Shown: positions 1-6,043 of the stretch, piece after piece
How the letters are laid out: each line of letters begins with the position of its first letter
How positions within the stretch are numbered: the stretch's first letter is position 1
Assembly (NCBI GenBank): GCA_945867445.1
Contig: CAMBID010000040.1
Location: forward strand, 1-6,804
Length of the DNA: 6,804 bases
Source: an uncultured Clostridia bacterium
GTDB lineage: Bacteria > Bacillota > Clostridia > Oscillospirales > Oscillospiraceae
Reading direction: 5' to 3'
Notes under the pieces: model-generated
The model's input: the letters and a program-made list of their open reading frames with translations, nothing else
What the model was told of the DNA's origin: nothing
Database searches by the model: none
Program-made: the position numbers and the translations under genes

Positions 1-697
1 AGAAGAACTCCAGCTCCATCTGCTCGAACTCGCGCACGCGGAAGATGAAGTTGCCCGGGGTGATCTCGTTGCGGAAGGACTTGCCGATCTGGCCGATGCC
101 GAAGGGCAGCTTGCGGCGGGTGGTGCGCTGGACGTTGCCGAAGTTCACGAAGATGCCCTGGGCGGTCTCAGGACGGAGGTAGACGGTGTTCTTGGCGTCC
201 TCGGTGACGCCCTGGAAGGTCTTGAACATCAGGTTGAACTGCCGGATGTCGGTGAAATTGTGCTTGCCGCAGGTGGGGCAGGGGATGGCATGCTCCTCCA
301 CGAAGTCCTTCATCTCCGCCTGGGTGAAGGCGTCGATGGGCTTCTCCAGGGCAAAGCCGTTGGCCTCGCACCAGTCCTCGATGAGCTTGTCGGCCCGGAA
401 GCGCTCCTTGCACTCCCGGCAGTCCATCAGGGGATCGGAGAAGCCCGCCAGATGCCCGCTGGCCACCCAGGTCTGGGGGTTCATCAAAATGGCGGCGTCC
501 AGACCCACGTTATAGGGGTTCTCCTGCACGAACTTCTTCCACCAGGCCTTCTTGATGTTGTTCTTCAGCTCCACGCCCAGGGGGCCGTAGTCCCAGGTGT
601 TGGCAAGGCCCCCGTAGATCTCGCTGCCAGGGAAGACGAAGCCCCGGTTTTTGCACAGGGCCACGATCTTGTCCATGGTCTTCTCGGTGTTCTTCAT
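1..697 (-). CDS. glyQS: Glycyl-tRNA synthetase, single-chain type (N-terminal 232 residues; runs off the left edge)
   Basis: This cytosolic class II aminoacyl-tRNA synthetase charges tRNA-Gly with glycine using ATP. The visible part opens [20 protein letters not shown] and shows the family's GSEIYGG and TWDYGPLG motifs (residues about 25-41). A zinc-ribbon-like insert follows, with cysteine pairs C93/C96 and C140/C143. Next come YLRPETAQG (about 173-181) and the class II motif 2 region [10 protein letters not shown], leading into [13 protein letters not shown] at the edge. These identify the homodimeric archaeal/eukaryotic-type enzyme found in many Firmicutes, not the alpha2beta2 GlyQ/GlyS form. 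The ATG at 695-697 is preceded by AGGAGA (705-710) at a normal distance. The gene lies 44 bases after the stop of the hydrolase-like gene with no promoter or terminator seen between them. It is therefore probably in the same T-box-controlled transcript. The C-terminal part, including the anticodon-binding domain, is outside the window. Confidence 0.96.
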   Translation of the reverse strand, partial: MKNTEKTMDKIVALCKNRGFVFPGSEIYGGLANTWDYGPLGVELKNNIKKAWWKKFVQENPYNVGLDAAILMNPQTWVASGHLAGFSDPLMDCRECKERFRADKLIEDWCEANGFALEKPIDAFTQAEMKDFVEEHAIPCPTCGKHNFTDIRQFNLMFKTFQGVTEDAKNTVYLRPETAQGIFVNFGNVQRTTRRKLPFGIGQIGKSFRNEITPGNFIFRVREFEQMELEFF

Positions 698-715
698 GTC
701 GATTTCTCCTTTTCA

Positions 716-729
716 CTGAAAATTTTCAG
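716..729. repeat. 14-bp perfect palindrome between the hydrolase-like gene and glyQS
   Basis: CTGAAAATTTTCAG is a perfect 7+7 inverted repeat with no loop, lying just upstream of the glyQS ribosome binding site. With no spacer it would form only a weak RNA hairpin. As DNA it could be a dimeric protein site or chance in a small AT-rich patch. No function is assigned. Confidence 0.4.
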
Positions 730-741
730 GTCTTCGTGTTC

Positions 742-1812
742 TCATGGGGTCTCTTCCTTCGGCGGCAGGACCTCCGCCGTGTTCAGAACGCCGTCCCGCC
801 ACTCCCCGTCGCAGACGCCGTACCACCAGAAGTCCGTGCCGTCCCAGCAATCGTAGTGGATGGCGTAGGACTCCCCCGATGTGACAGACATCGGGCACTC
901 GTTCCCCGGCAGGGTGCCGCCGCTGCGCTCCCATTGGGAGAAGTCACCGTAGGCGTCCCGCAGCCGCCAGAATTCCCCGCTGCGGACGATGCCGTGCCGG
1001 GGGATGCCGATCTCGCCATAGTAGATGGCGGCGTACTCTTTGCCCGCTATCGTGACCGTTGTGGGTTCCAGCAGCCCGTCCCCCCGCAGGTCCCGGCAGA
1101 GGACGTCCCCGCCGTAGCGGTTTTTCAGCTGCCGCCCCATGCTGGGGACGGAGGACGTATAGTAATCCATGCCGTAGGGGTCGGCGTGAGCGGCGCCGAA
1201 GATACCCATGACCCGCCTGCGCCCCAGGGCTTCGTACTCGCTCCGGAAGTTCTCTGCCAGCACATTCTCCCGGTAGGCATTGTCCCGGGAGAGGAGGGTT
1301 TCGTCCCAGCCCGAATAGAAGGACTCCGCCTGCTCCACCGCCCGTTTCGCCTTCCGGTACTCCGCGGAATCCTGCTTCCCCTCCTTCCGGAGAAGGGCCA
1401 GGCAGAAGCTCCCGGTGCTTTGATACTGGTGCTCCAGGTCGATGCCGTGGAACACCGTCTCCGGGCAAGTCTCCCTCAGCGCGCGGTAGAAATTTTCCGT
1501 CTCCGGCGTCTGGGAGAGGGTGCCCGCCCAGTTCCGGTAGACCAGGTCCCAGAAGGCCTCGTTCCCGGTGGTCATCCAGCGGTTCAGCAGGATAGCGGTG
1601 GGCTCCCCCAGCTCCAGAAAGAGGTCCCGGTCCCCGGCGGCGTAGCGCGCCTGCCAGAGGGCCAGCTCCCGCGCCTTGCAAAGGGGGTCGTCGTGGCTCT
1701 CCCCGCAGAGGAGGATCTGCCTCTCCGCCCGGGTGGACAGGGAGATCGCCGCGAGAATGAGGCAGAGGGCCAATAAAAGGAAGCCAGCCCGCTGCCGGAA
1801 GGTTTTCCGCAT
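742..1812 (-). CDS. Putative secreted/membrane-anchored EreA/ChaN-like hydrolase (unknown substrate)
   Basis: The 356-residue product starts with a basic stretch and a hydrophobic segment (residues about 10-25), read as a signal peptide or N-terminal anchor. LALC inside it is a poor lipobox. The body shows the motif order of the erythromycin esterase / ChaN / TIKI-TraB-like superfamily: LLCGESH (34-40, E38 and H40), LFLELGE (64-70), GIDLEH (123-128), a SRDNAYRENV segment (175-184) and VMGIFGAAHAD (201-211, H209). The glutamate and histidines match the usual active-site pattern, but the substrate cannot be told, and antibiotic esterase activity should not be assumed. After about residue 250 there is an additional C-terminal region rich in Tyr and Trp that I do not recognise. 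The ATG at 1810-1812 has AGGAGG four bases upstream, after the T-box terminator. In-frame codons further upstream lie inside the leader RNA and are not used. It is the first gene of the T-box operon; glyQS follows 44 bases later. Confidence 0.85.
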   Translation of the reverse strand: MRKTFRQRAGFLLLALCLILAAISLSTRAERQILLCGESHDDPLCKARELALWQARYAAGDRDLFLELGEPTAILLNRWMTTGNEAFWDLVYRNWAGTLSQTPETENFYRALRETCPETVFHGIDLEHQYQSTGSFCLALLRKEGKQDSAEYRKAKRAVEQAESFYSGWDETLLSRDNAYRENVLAENFRSEYEALGRRRVMGIFGAAHADPYGMDYYTSSVPSMGRQLKNRYGGDVLCRDLRGDGLLEPTTVTIAGKEYAAIYYGEIGIPRHGIVRSGEFWRLRDAYGDFSQWERSGGTLPGNECPMSVTSGESYAIHYDCWDGTDFWWYGVCDGEWRDGVLNTAEVLPPKEETP

Positions 1813-1830
1813 TTCTCCTCCTCTCCCTGT

Positions 1831-1852
1831 CGGGGCATAGAAAAACGCCCCG
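1831..1852 (-). other. Alternative hairpin overlapping the T-box terminator
   Basis: On the transcript CGGGGC (1847-1852) can pair with GCCCCG (1831-1836), enclosing the terminator U-tract in a 10-nt loop. This would compete with the 3' arm of the T-box terminator and would form only in RNA that has read through, close to the ribosome binding site of the hydrolase-like gene. The pairing is seen in the sequence. A role is inference. Confidence 0.45.
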
Positions 1853-1872
1853 AGCCGGTTAAGCTCAGGGCG
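1841..1872 (-). terminator. T-box intrinsic terminator
   Basis: A 10-bp stem, CGCCCTGAGC (1863-1872) with GCTCGGGGCG (1846-1855), has a 7-nt loop and one G-U pair and is followed directly by TTTTTC (1840-1845). It is the OFF state of the T-box: without uncharged tRNA-Gly, transcription should stop before the hydrolase-like gene and glyQS. Confidence 0.93.
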
Positions 1873-1995
1873 AATCGTAACGATCCGTGGTTCCACCTGA
1901 ATTTGGACGCATCCACACTCTTTCGCCGTTAACGGGGCTTCCGGCGGGCATTTCCTCCCGCGGCTCCGGGCTGCCAGACCCATCCTCGCCTGTAG
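1841..1995 (-). promoter_or_regulatory. T-box leader, probably sensing uncharged tRNA-Gly
   Basis: The transcript carries the T-box core AGGTGGAACCACGG (1885-1898). Just before it are AAATTC and a short stem III-like hairpin TGGA-TGCG-TCCA, preceded by a GTTAACGGCG...GAGTG stretch typical of such leaders. The bulge reads UGGA (1892-1895), complementary to a tRNA 3' end UCCA. Bacterial tRNA-Gly has discriminator U73, so this agrees with the downstream glyQS. The antiterminator can be drawn as TCAGG/CCTGA plus CGGATCG-TTA-CGATTCG. Its 3' half overlaps the 5' arm of the terminator, so the two are mutually exclusive. The 5' domain is short (about 70 nt), contains GCGGG-AGGAAATG-CCCGC as its clearest hairpin, and I could not assign the specifier codon. 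GGC (1973-1975) and a GGA are only candidates. Confidence 0.93.
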
Positions 1996-2001
1996 GCTTT
2001 C

Positions 2002-2030
2002 AAGATAGCATCTTTTTTCGCCCCCGTCAA
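2002..2030 (-). promoter_or_regulatory. Sigma-A-type promoter of the T-box operon
   Basis: TTGACG (2025-2030) and TATCTT (2002-2007) are separated by exactly 17 bases including an A6 run. This puts the transcript start near 1995, just before the T-box leader, and the T-box position independently supports it. Confidence 0.85.
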
Positions 2031-2069
2031 GAGGAAAATCGGCAGGCTCTGCCCCAAAACGGGGGGAAG

Positions 2070-2078
2070 TTATCCACA
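2070..2078 (+). promoter_or_regulatory. Perfect-consensus DnaA box (single)
   Basis: TTATCCACA matches the strict DnaA box consensus at 9/9. It lies about 40 bases upstream of the -35 element of the T-box operon promoter and about 4.7 kb from dnaA. It is isolated: no second perfect box was found nearby by eye. It could be a DnaA regulatory site or chance. Confidence 0.5.
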
Positions 2079-2177
2079 TCCGGGAAAAGAATGGGGAAAC
2101 CCGCTGCCTGTCTCCCCTTCCAAAGGGGCCGGCGCCCGGCCCGGCGGCGGCCGGCTGACCAACCGGGGGTGCGATGA

Positions 2178-2205
2178 GCAGGGGCGGATCGCATCCGCCC
2201 GCTGC
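2178..2205. repeat. Strong inverted repeat downstream of the lipoprotein gene
   Basis: GCAG plus GGGCGGAT (2178-2189) pairs with ATCCGCCC plus CTGC (2193-2205) across a 3-base loop, giving a 12-bp stem with one bulged G (2201). It lies about 57 bases after the lipoprotein stop. There is no U-tract on either strand, so it is better seen as a transcript-stabilising 3' hairpin or a non-canonical terminator. Confidence 0.6.
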
Positions 2206-2261
2206 CCGGGCGGTTGGGCGAAACTCTGTCGGGATGGTCCCGGCCTCCCCCTCCCTTCACG

Positions 2262-3008
2262 TCAGGGGAGGAGCGCCGCGTCCCCGGCGGCGTCCACCTT
2301 CACCCGGCCGGCTTCCTGCTCCTTCCGGTAAAACCGAACGGTCCACTCCCCGGTTTTCAGGTCAAAGTTCCCGTAGGCCGCGTCATAGCTGCCGTCGAAG
2401 ACCTCCTCCGCCCGCTCCACGGCTTCCGCCTCCGTCAGGGCGTCTCCGCCCAGCTCCGCGGTATCCAGAATGGTCAAAATTTCGTCCCGCCACTTGGCGT
2501 CCCAGACGGCGCCGTTCATCGTCCCGCTCTGGGGCCGGAGGGTGTAGCTCCCCGGCACGCCCTCAAAGATCAGGATGAGCCACCGATCCCCCTCCCGGGC
2601 CTCGGTGAGCTTTCCGCCGGATGGCAGCTCCACCTCCGTGAAGTCCACCCCAGTGCCGCACATGCCGAAGCCCTCCGGCCAGGCATTCAGAAAGAAGCAG
2701 CAGTCGCCGTCCCCCTCCTTCCAGAAGAGGATCCCCTCGCTGGTACCGTCACGGGGCTGTGCGAGCTGCCAGTCCCAGCCCTCCGGCAGCGTCAGCTTCA
2801 TGGAGACATACCCGTTCTCATACTCCGCCAGGACGCCCTTTTCCTGCCAGTTCTCCCCAAAGGGCGACGCCGCCTCCAACAGCGCGGCCTGCCGGATGTC
2901 CTCCGAGGTCCCGCAGGGATCGGGCCCATCCGCGCCGGGACTGCTCTCCCCGCACCCCGCCAGCAGGGCAAGGCTCAGAAGCAGGGCAAAAAATCCGCGT
3001 TTTCTCAT
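2262..3008 (-). CDS. Putative lipoprotein of unknown function
   Basis: The 248-residue product begins MRKRGFFALLLSLALLAGCG, a signal peptide with a good lipobox LLAGC (residues 15-19). Lipid attachment at C19 and display on the outer face of the membrane are expected. A Ser/Gly/Asp-rich linker (20-35) follows. A middle region (about 60-185) has many aromatic residues and looks like a beta-rich fold. The last part (about 190-248), starting LTEAEAVERAEEVFDG and ending in short beta-like segments, loosely resembles a PepSY-type domain, though only by eye. The family is not recognised. The segment AKWRDEILTILDTAEL (171-186) resembles the end of the hydrolase-like protein. The ATG at 3006-3008 is preceded by AAAGGA (3018-3023) nine bases upstream. 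The gene follows the jag-operon terminator, and I see no convincing promoter of its own in the 84 bases between, so weak read-through may express it. Confidence 0.85.
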   Translation of the reverse strand: MRKRGFFALLLSLALLAGCGESSPGADGPDPCGTSEDIRQAALLEAASPFGENWQEKGVLAEYENGYVSMKLTLPEGWDWQLAQPRDGTSEGILFWKEGDGDCCFFLNAWPEGFGMCGTGVDFTEVELPSGGKLTEAREGDRWLILIFEGVPGSYTLRPQSGTMNGAVWDAKWRDEILTILDTAELGGDALTEAEAVERAEEVFDGSYDAAYGNFDLKTGEWTVRFYRKEQEAGRVKVDAAGDAALLP

Positions 3009-3092
3009 GGGATCCTATCCTTTCTTGTTCCATTCTGCCCGGTCAGACGCAAGGAGGAAAGGATTTGTTCCCGGCAATGGGAAAAATCTCCC

Positions 3093-3125
3093 GGTAAAAG
3101 AAGGAGCCGCCCATCCGGGCGGCTC
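3093..3125 (-). terminator. Rho-independent terminator after jag
   Basis: A perfect 9-bp GC-rich stem (GAGCCGCCC with GGGCGGCTC, arms 3104-3112 and 3117-3125) has a 4-nt loop and on the - strand is followed by CTTCTTTTACC. It begins 10 bases after the jag stop codon and closes the rpmH-rnpA-yidD-yidC-jag operon. Confidence 0.9.
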
Positions 3126-3135
3126 TTGCGGATAG

Positions 3136-4005
3136 TTACCGCTTGCTGCGGTCGTAGGCGATGATGACCCGGCGGTTGGGGTCCACGCCGGTGGAGTAGG
3201 TGGTAACGTAAGGCGTTTCCTGCAGCGCCGTGTGGATCACATGGCGCTCGTAGGCGTTCATGGGCTCCATGGTGACGTTCCGGCGGTAGCGGACGGCCTT
3301 CTCAGCCATTTTTTCCGCCAGGCGGCAGAGGCTCTGCTCCCGGCGCTCCCGGTAGTTCTCCGCGTCCAGCTGGATGCGGCAGCGGCGGTCGCCGCTCCGG
3401 TTCACGGCGTAGCTCGTGAGCTGCTGGATGGCGTCCAGGGTCTCGCCCCGGCGGCCGATGAGGGCGCCCAGGTTCTTCCCCTCCAGAATGACCTTGTAGC
3501 GGCCCTTCTCCGGTTGATAGATCCGGATCTCGGCCTCGGCCTCCATCTGCCGGAGAAGGCCGGTGAGGAACTGCTTGATGGCCTGGGCCTTGGCGTCGTC
3601 CACCTCCTCGCCCAGGGGGGCGGGGGTCAGGGACGCGGGGCGCTCGATCTCAGGCAGGTCCTCCTTGGCCTCGGGCTTGGGCTCCGCCTTGGGCTTCTCG
3701 CTCTTGGGGGGACGGGGCTTCTCCTGCTTTGCGGGACGCTCGCTTCTCTGGGGCCGCTCCGCCCTGGGGGCGGCGGGCTGGGGCTCCGCGATGGGCTCGG
3801 GACGGACGGGCTCCGTGGGGGCCTCCTCCATCTCCTCGCCGTAGGTAACGCGGATGACGGCCGGGGAAGCGCCCAGGCCCAAAAAGCCGCTCTTTGCCCG
3901 TTCCAGCACCCGGACGGAGACGTCGTCCCGGTCCATGTTCAGCTGGGCCAGGGCCTTGGCCAGGGCCTCCTCCACGGTCTTTCCGCTGACATCAATATAA
4001 CTCAT
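3136..4005 (-). CDS. jag: Jag/KhpB RNA-binding protein (Jag_N, KH, R3H)
   Basis: This cytoplasmic RNA-binding protein is 289 residues long. Jag_N spans about residues 1-55 and includes the KSGFLGLGA motif typical of the family. A long linker rich in Pro, Lys and Glu (about 58-130) follows. The KH domain (about 145-215) carries the GxxG loop as GRRG (184-187) in GALIGRRGETLDAIQQL. The C-terminal R3H domain (about 220-289) has R254-x3-H258 and the family ending TGVDPNRRVIIAYD. KhpB works with KhpA in Gram-positive bacteria and is linked to cell elongation, division and small-RNA binding; the role here is inferred. The gene starts 14 bases after yidC, with AAGGAG overlapping the yidC stop, so the two are probably translated in sequence. 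It is the last gene of the operon. Confidence 0.96.
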   Translation of the reverse strand: MSYIDVSGKTVEEALAKALAQLNMDRDDVSVRVLERAKSGFLGLGASPAVIRVTYGEEMEEAPTEPVRPEPIAEPQPAAPRAERPQRSERPAKQEKPRPPKSEKPKAEPKPEAKEDLPEIERPASLTPAPLGEEVDDAKAQAIKQFLTGLLRQMEAEAEIRIYQPEKGRYKVILEGKNLGALIGRRGETLDAIQQLTSYAVNRSGDRRCRIQLDAENYRERREQSLCRLAEKMAEKAVRYRRNVTMEPMNAYERHVIHTALQETPYVTTYSTGVDPNRRVIIAYDRSKR

Positions 4006-4019
4006 GGCTCCATCGCTCC

Positions 4020-5177
4020 TTACTCGTCGTCATGTTCCCGGAAAGCGCGGCCACGGGCGTAGGGACGGTCGCCCACGCGGCCGGCCTCGGTGGTGCTGGC
4101 CTTCTTCTGGCCGCCCTTCTTCTTGTCCTCCGCCTGTTGGCGGGCACGCTCCCGCTGCCGGGCCTTGGCCTCGTTCTGCTGCTGGATCTGGCGCTGACGG
4201 GCCTCCTCCTGCCGGGCCTTGCGGCTCTCGGTGATGGCGCGGGCGCGCTCCTCCTCCGCCTCCTGGATCTTTCGGATGTAGACTTTGTTGAGGATGAAAT
4301 CCTGGACGGCAGAGAAAACGCTCTGAGCCAGCCAGTAAAGAGACAGGGCCGCGGGCAGGGTGTAGCCGATCCAGAGGGTCATGAGGGGCATGATGAGAAG
4401 CATGGTCTTGTTGGTGGCGGCGGCTGCGGCCTCCTTGGACTGGCCCATCATGCTGATCTTCATGGCGATGACCTGGGAAGCGGCTGCCAGCAGCACCATG
4501 AGGATGATGCCCACGGCGGCCCAGGCAAGGCCGCTGGTCTTGATCATGTTCAGGGCATCCGCGGCGGAGGAGCCCAGGTCGATGCCCAGGAAGTGGTAAT
4601 CCAGGTGCATCCAGCCGTCAATGCCGCTGGCAAGCTCCGGATGCTGGGTGTTGATGATATTGACCAGGTTGATCTGGCCGTAGGGGCTGAACTGGTTAAA
4701 CCCGTCCTTCAGGACGGCGATGCCCTCCTTGTCATAGGTGAGGATGGTGCTCATGTCCACGCCGGCGGCCATGGCTTTCTCCACCAGGGTCTGGCAGACA
4801 TCCTTGCCAATCATCATAAAGTGGGTGATGGGCTGACGGATGATGTAGTAGAGGGCGATAAGGATGGGCATGGGAAGGAAGCTCCAGAGGCAGCCGCTCA
4901 TGGGGTTAATGCCGTTCTCCTGATAGAGCTTCTGCTGCTCCTCCGCCAGCTTCTCGCGGTTGTTGGCGTAGCGCTTCTGCAGCTCCTGCATCTGGCCGGA
5001 CACCATGTTCATGCGGATCATGCTGCGTCTGCTCTTCATCATGAAGGGCAGCAGCACCAGCTTCACCACCAGGGTGAAGAGGATCAGGGCCACGCCGTAG
5101 GAGCCGGTGAGGTTATAGAACGCTCTTGTCAGCCACGCAAAGGGGTAGCAGATCCAGTAACCAAGGGTAGAAAACAT
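4020..5177 (-). CDS. yidC: YidC/Oxa1/SpoIIIJ family membrane protein insertase
   Basis: This 385-residue integral membrane protein inserts and folds membrane proteins, alone or with SecYEG. It starts directly with an amphipathic stretch (MFSTLGYWICYPFAWLTRAF) and has no lipoprotein signal, unlike Bacillus SpoIIIJ. The first core helix (about 28-47, ALILFTLVVKLVLLPF) carries K39 where the conserved positive groove residue is expected. A cytoplasmic coiled-coil hairpin rich in Gln/Lys/Glu follows (about 55-90). Further membrane segments lie near 93-113 (NPMSGCLWSFLPMPILIALY), 216-238 and 258-292. An external loop of roughly 100 residues separates the second and third. The C-terminal tail (about 303-385) is highly charged and probably helical, as expected for ribosome or RNA contact. 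The start at 5175-5177 has GGAGG seven bases upstream. An in-frame upstream extension lacks this and has no family similarity. It lies between yidD and jag. Confidence 0.96.
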   Translation of the reverse strand: MFSTLGYWICYPFAWLTRAFYNLTGSYGVALILFTLVVKLVLLPFMMKSRRSMIRMNMVSGQMQELQKRYANNREKLAEEQQKLYQENGINPMSGCLWSFLPMPILIALYYIIRQPITHFMMIGKDVCQTLVEKAMAAGVDMSTILTYDKEGIAVLKDGFNQFSPYGQINLVNIINTQHPELASGIDGWMHLDYHFLGIDLGSSAADALNMIKTSGLAWAAVGIILMVLLAAASQVIAMKISMMGQSKEAAAAATNKTMLLIMPLMTLWIGYTLPAALSLYWLAQSVFSAVQDFILNKVYIRKIQEAEEERARAITESRKARQEEARQRQIQQQNEAKARQRERARQQAEDKKKGGQKKASTTEAGRVGDRPYARGRAFREHDDE

Positions 5178-5489
5178 AGACTTTCCTCCGAATTTTAATG
5201 ACGCGGGCCCCGCGCGATGCGCCCGCTCGCCGTCCCTCCGGACGGCAGGGGAAAGGCCGGGGCCTCCCGGCAGGGAAAAGCGGGACCCGTCCCGGTTTTC
5301 TTTCCGGAAAGCGCCCCTGCGGGGGGAACTGGGATCACGGAAGCCCGCCGGATACCGGCAGGCCGCAAAGCCGAAAGAAATGACCGCGGCGAGGATTTTT
5401 TCGTCAGAGCAAGCCGCTTTTCCGCAGGGATCCTTTCTGGATTTCAAGGCAAAGCAGCGAAGCGCTGGCGCAGAAAGACCGCTGCGGGG
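5178..5489. other. 312-base spacer between yidD and yidC
   Basis: No gene is supported here. Open frames in it have no ribosome binding site and look like GC-driven open sequence. It holds small hairpins on the transcript: CGCAG/CTGCG just after the yidD stop, CAGCG/CGCTG next to it, and a clean 7-bp hairpin GCCGTCC/GGACGGC (5229-5246). None has a terminator U-tract. I see no strong promoter, although the length for an intra-operon gap suggests an internal start, processing site or leader for yidC. Confidence 0.6.
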
Positions 5490-5699
5490 TCAGGGAACAG
5501 GATCGTAGCCGCCTTTGTGGAATGGGTGGCAGCGGAGGAAGCGCCGCAGGGCCAGCCAGCTCCCCTTGAGAGCCCCATACTTCTCCAGCGCCTCCAGGGC
5601 GTACTGGGAGCAGGTGGGGATATAGCGGCAGCAGGGCGGCCGCCAGGGGGAGATCGCCTTGCGGTAGAACTTCACAAGAGCGATCAGGACGCGCTTCAT
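5490..5699 (-). CDS. yidD: YidD membrane protein insertion efficiency factor
   Basis: This 69-residue small membrane-associated protein assists YidC-dependent insertion. The sequence shows the family hallmarks: an N-terminal amphipathic helix ([19 protein letters not shown]), the cysteine-containing [19 protein letters not shown] block (24-42) and the ending [14 protein letters not shown] (56-69). Its length is normal. The ATG (5697-5699) overlaps the rnpA stop in an ATGA arrangement, and GGGAGG lies seven bases upstream inside rnpA, so translation is probably coupled to rnpA. This position between rnpA and yidC is the standard one. Confidence 0.97.
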   Translation of the reverse strand: MKRVLIALVKFYRKAISPWRPPCCRYIPTCSQYALEALEKYGALKGSWLALRRFLRCHPFHKGGYDPVP

Positions 5700-6043
5700 G
5701 CCTTGTCCTCCCGGAGCATGCAGAGCTCGGCGCAGAGCTTCCGGTAGCTCTCCCGGAGCCGGGGGAAGGGCACGGAGAGGGTCCTCCCCCGCGCTACCAC
5801 CACGATATCCCAGCCGGGGGTCAGGTTCCCCTCCTCCAGCCGAACGGCTTCCCGCAGGCGGCGGCGGGCCCGGTTGCGGACCACGGCCTTTCCCAGCTTG
5901 GTGGAAACGGTGAAGCCATAGCGGTTTCGCCCCAGGCGGTTGCGGCAGCAGTAGAGCACCATGCAGCGGTCCACCGCCGTGGCGCCCTTGCGGTAGAGGC
6001 GGCGGAAGTCCCGGTTTTCCTTCAGCGTAACAGCGGCCTTCAC
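5696..6043 (-). CDS. rnpA: Ribonuclease P protein component
   Basis: This is the 115-residue basic protein subunit of RNase P, which supports the catalytic RNA in maturing tRNA 5' ends. Recognisable are the start [16 protein letters not shown] (8-23), the central [23 protein letters not shown] (43-65) with the conserved RNR motif (56-58), and the WDIVVVARG strand (78-86). The length is typical. The start is GTG (6041-6043), with AAGGAGG nine bases upstream. The gene follows rpmH after a 139-base spacer and ends in an ATGA overlap with yidD. GTG initiation and the structured spacer could keep its output below that of rpmH, but this is inference. Confidence 0.97.
   Translation of the reverse strand: MKAAVTLKENRDFRRLYRKGATAVDRCMVLYCCRNRLGRNRYGFTVSTKLGKAVVRNRARRRLREAVRLEEGNLTPGWDIVVVARGRTLSVPFPRLRESYRKLCAELCMLREDKA

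Larger units (their letters stand above)
2031..2261. other. Hairpin-rich intergenic region between the lipoprotein gene and the T-box promoter
   Basis: No convincing gene is present in 231 bases. There are several perfect inverted repeats: GGCAG/CTGCC (2041-2053), CCCC/GGGG (2052-2064), CCCCTT/AAGGGG (2114-2128), a GC-only palindromic block (about 2127-2154) and the long hairpin at 2178-2205. None is followed by a clear U-tract, so a standard terminator for the lipoprotein gene is not identified. A perfect DnaA box lies at 2070-2078. Confidence 0.6.

Noticed and set aside
1747..1770. Lipobox LALC in the hydrolase-like protein
   Set aside because: Leucine at the position before cysteine does not fit the consensus; a signal anchor or ordinary signal peptide is more likely.
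1813..2079. In-frame N-terminal extension of the hydrolase-like protein to an upstream start
   Set aside because: It translates the T-box leader and promoter; the start at 1812 has a strong ribosome binding site followed directly by the signal sequence.
2178..2205. Intrinsic terminator for the lipoprotein gene
   Set aside because: The hairpin is strong but no U-tract follows on either strand; it is kept only as an inverted repeat.
736..3164. Long + strand open frames across the hydrolase-like and lipoprotein genes
   Set aside because: They are antisense shadows of genes with clear starts, signal peptides and motifs, and have no ribosome binding site of their own.
3231..3239. DnaA-box-like TGTGGATCA inside jag
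   Set aside because: It is an 8/9 match within a conserved coding region; the codons explain it.
4032..5198. Long open frame antisense to yidC (388 residues)
   Set aside because: It is a GC-driven shadow of yidC, low-complexity with Leu/Gly/Val/Asp runs and no recognisable domain.
5178..5220. yidC promoter with TAAAAT (near 5193-5198) as -10
   Set aside because: There is no -35 at the right distance and transcription would start inside the ribosome binding site.
5178..5447. In-frame N-terminal extension of YidC (90 residues)
   Set aside because: It has no ribosome binding site and no similarity to YidC or to a signal peptide; GGAGG with proper spacing supports 5177.
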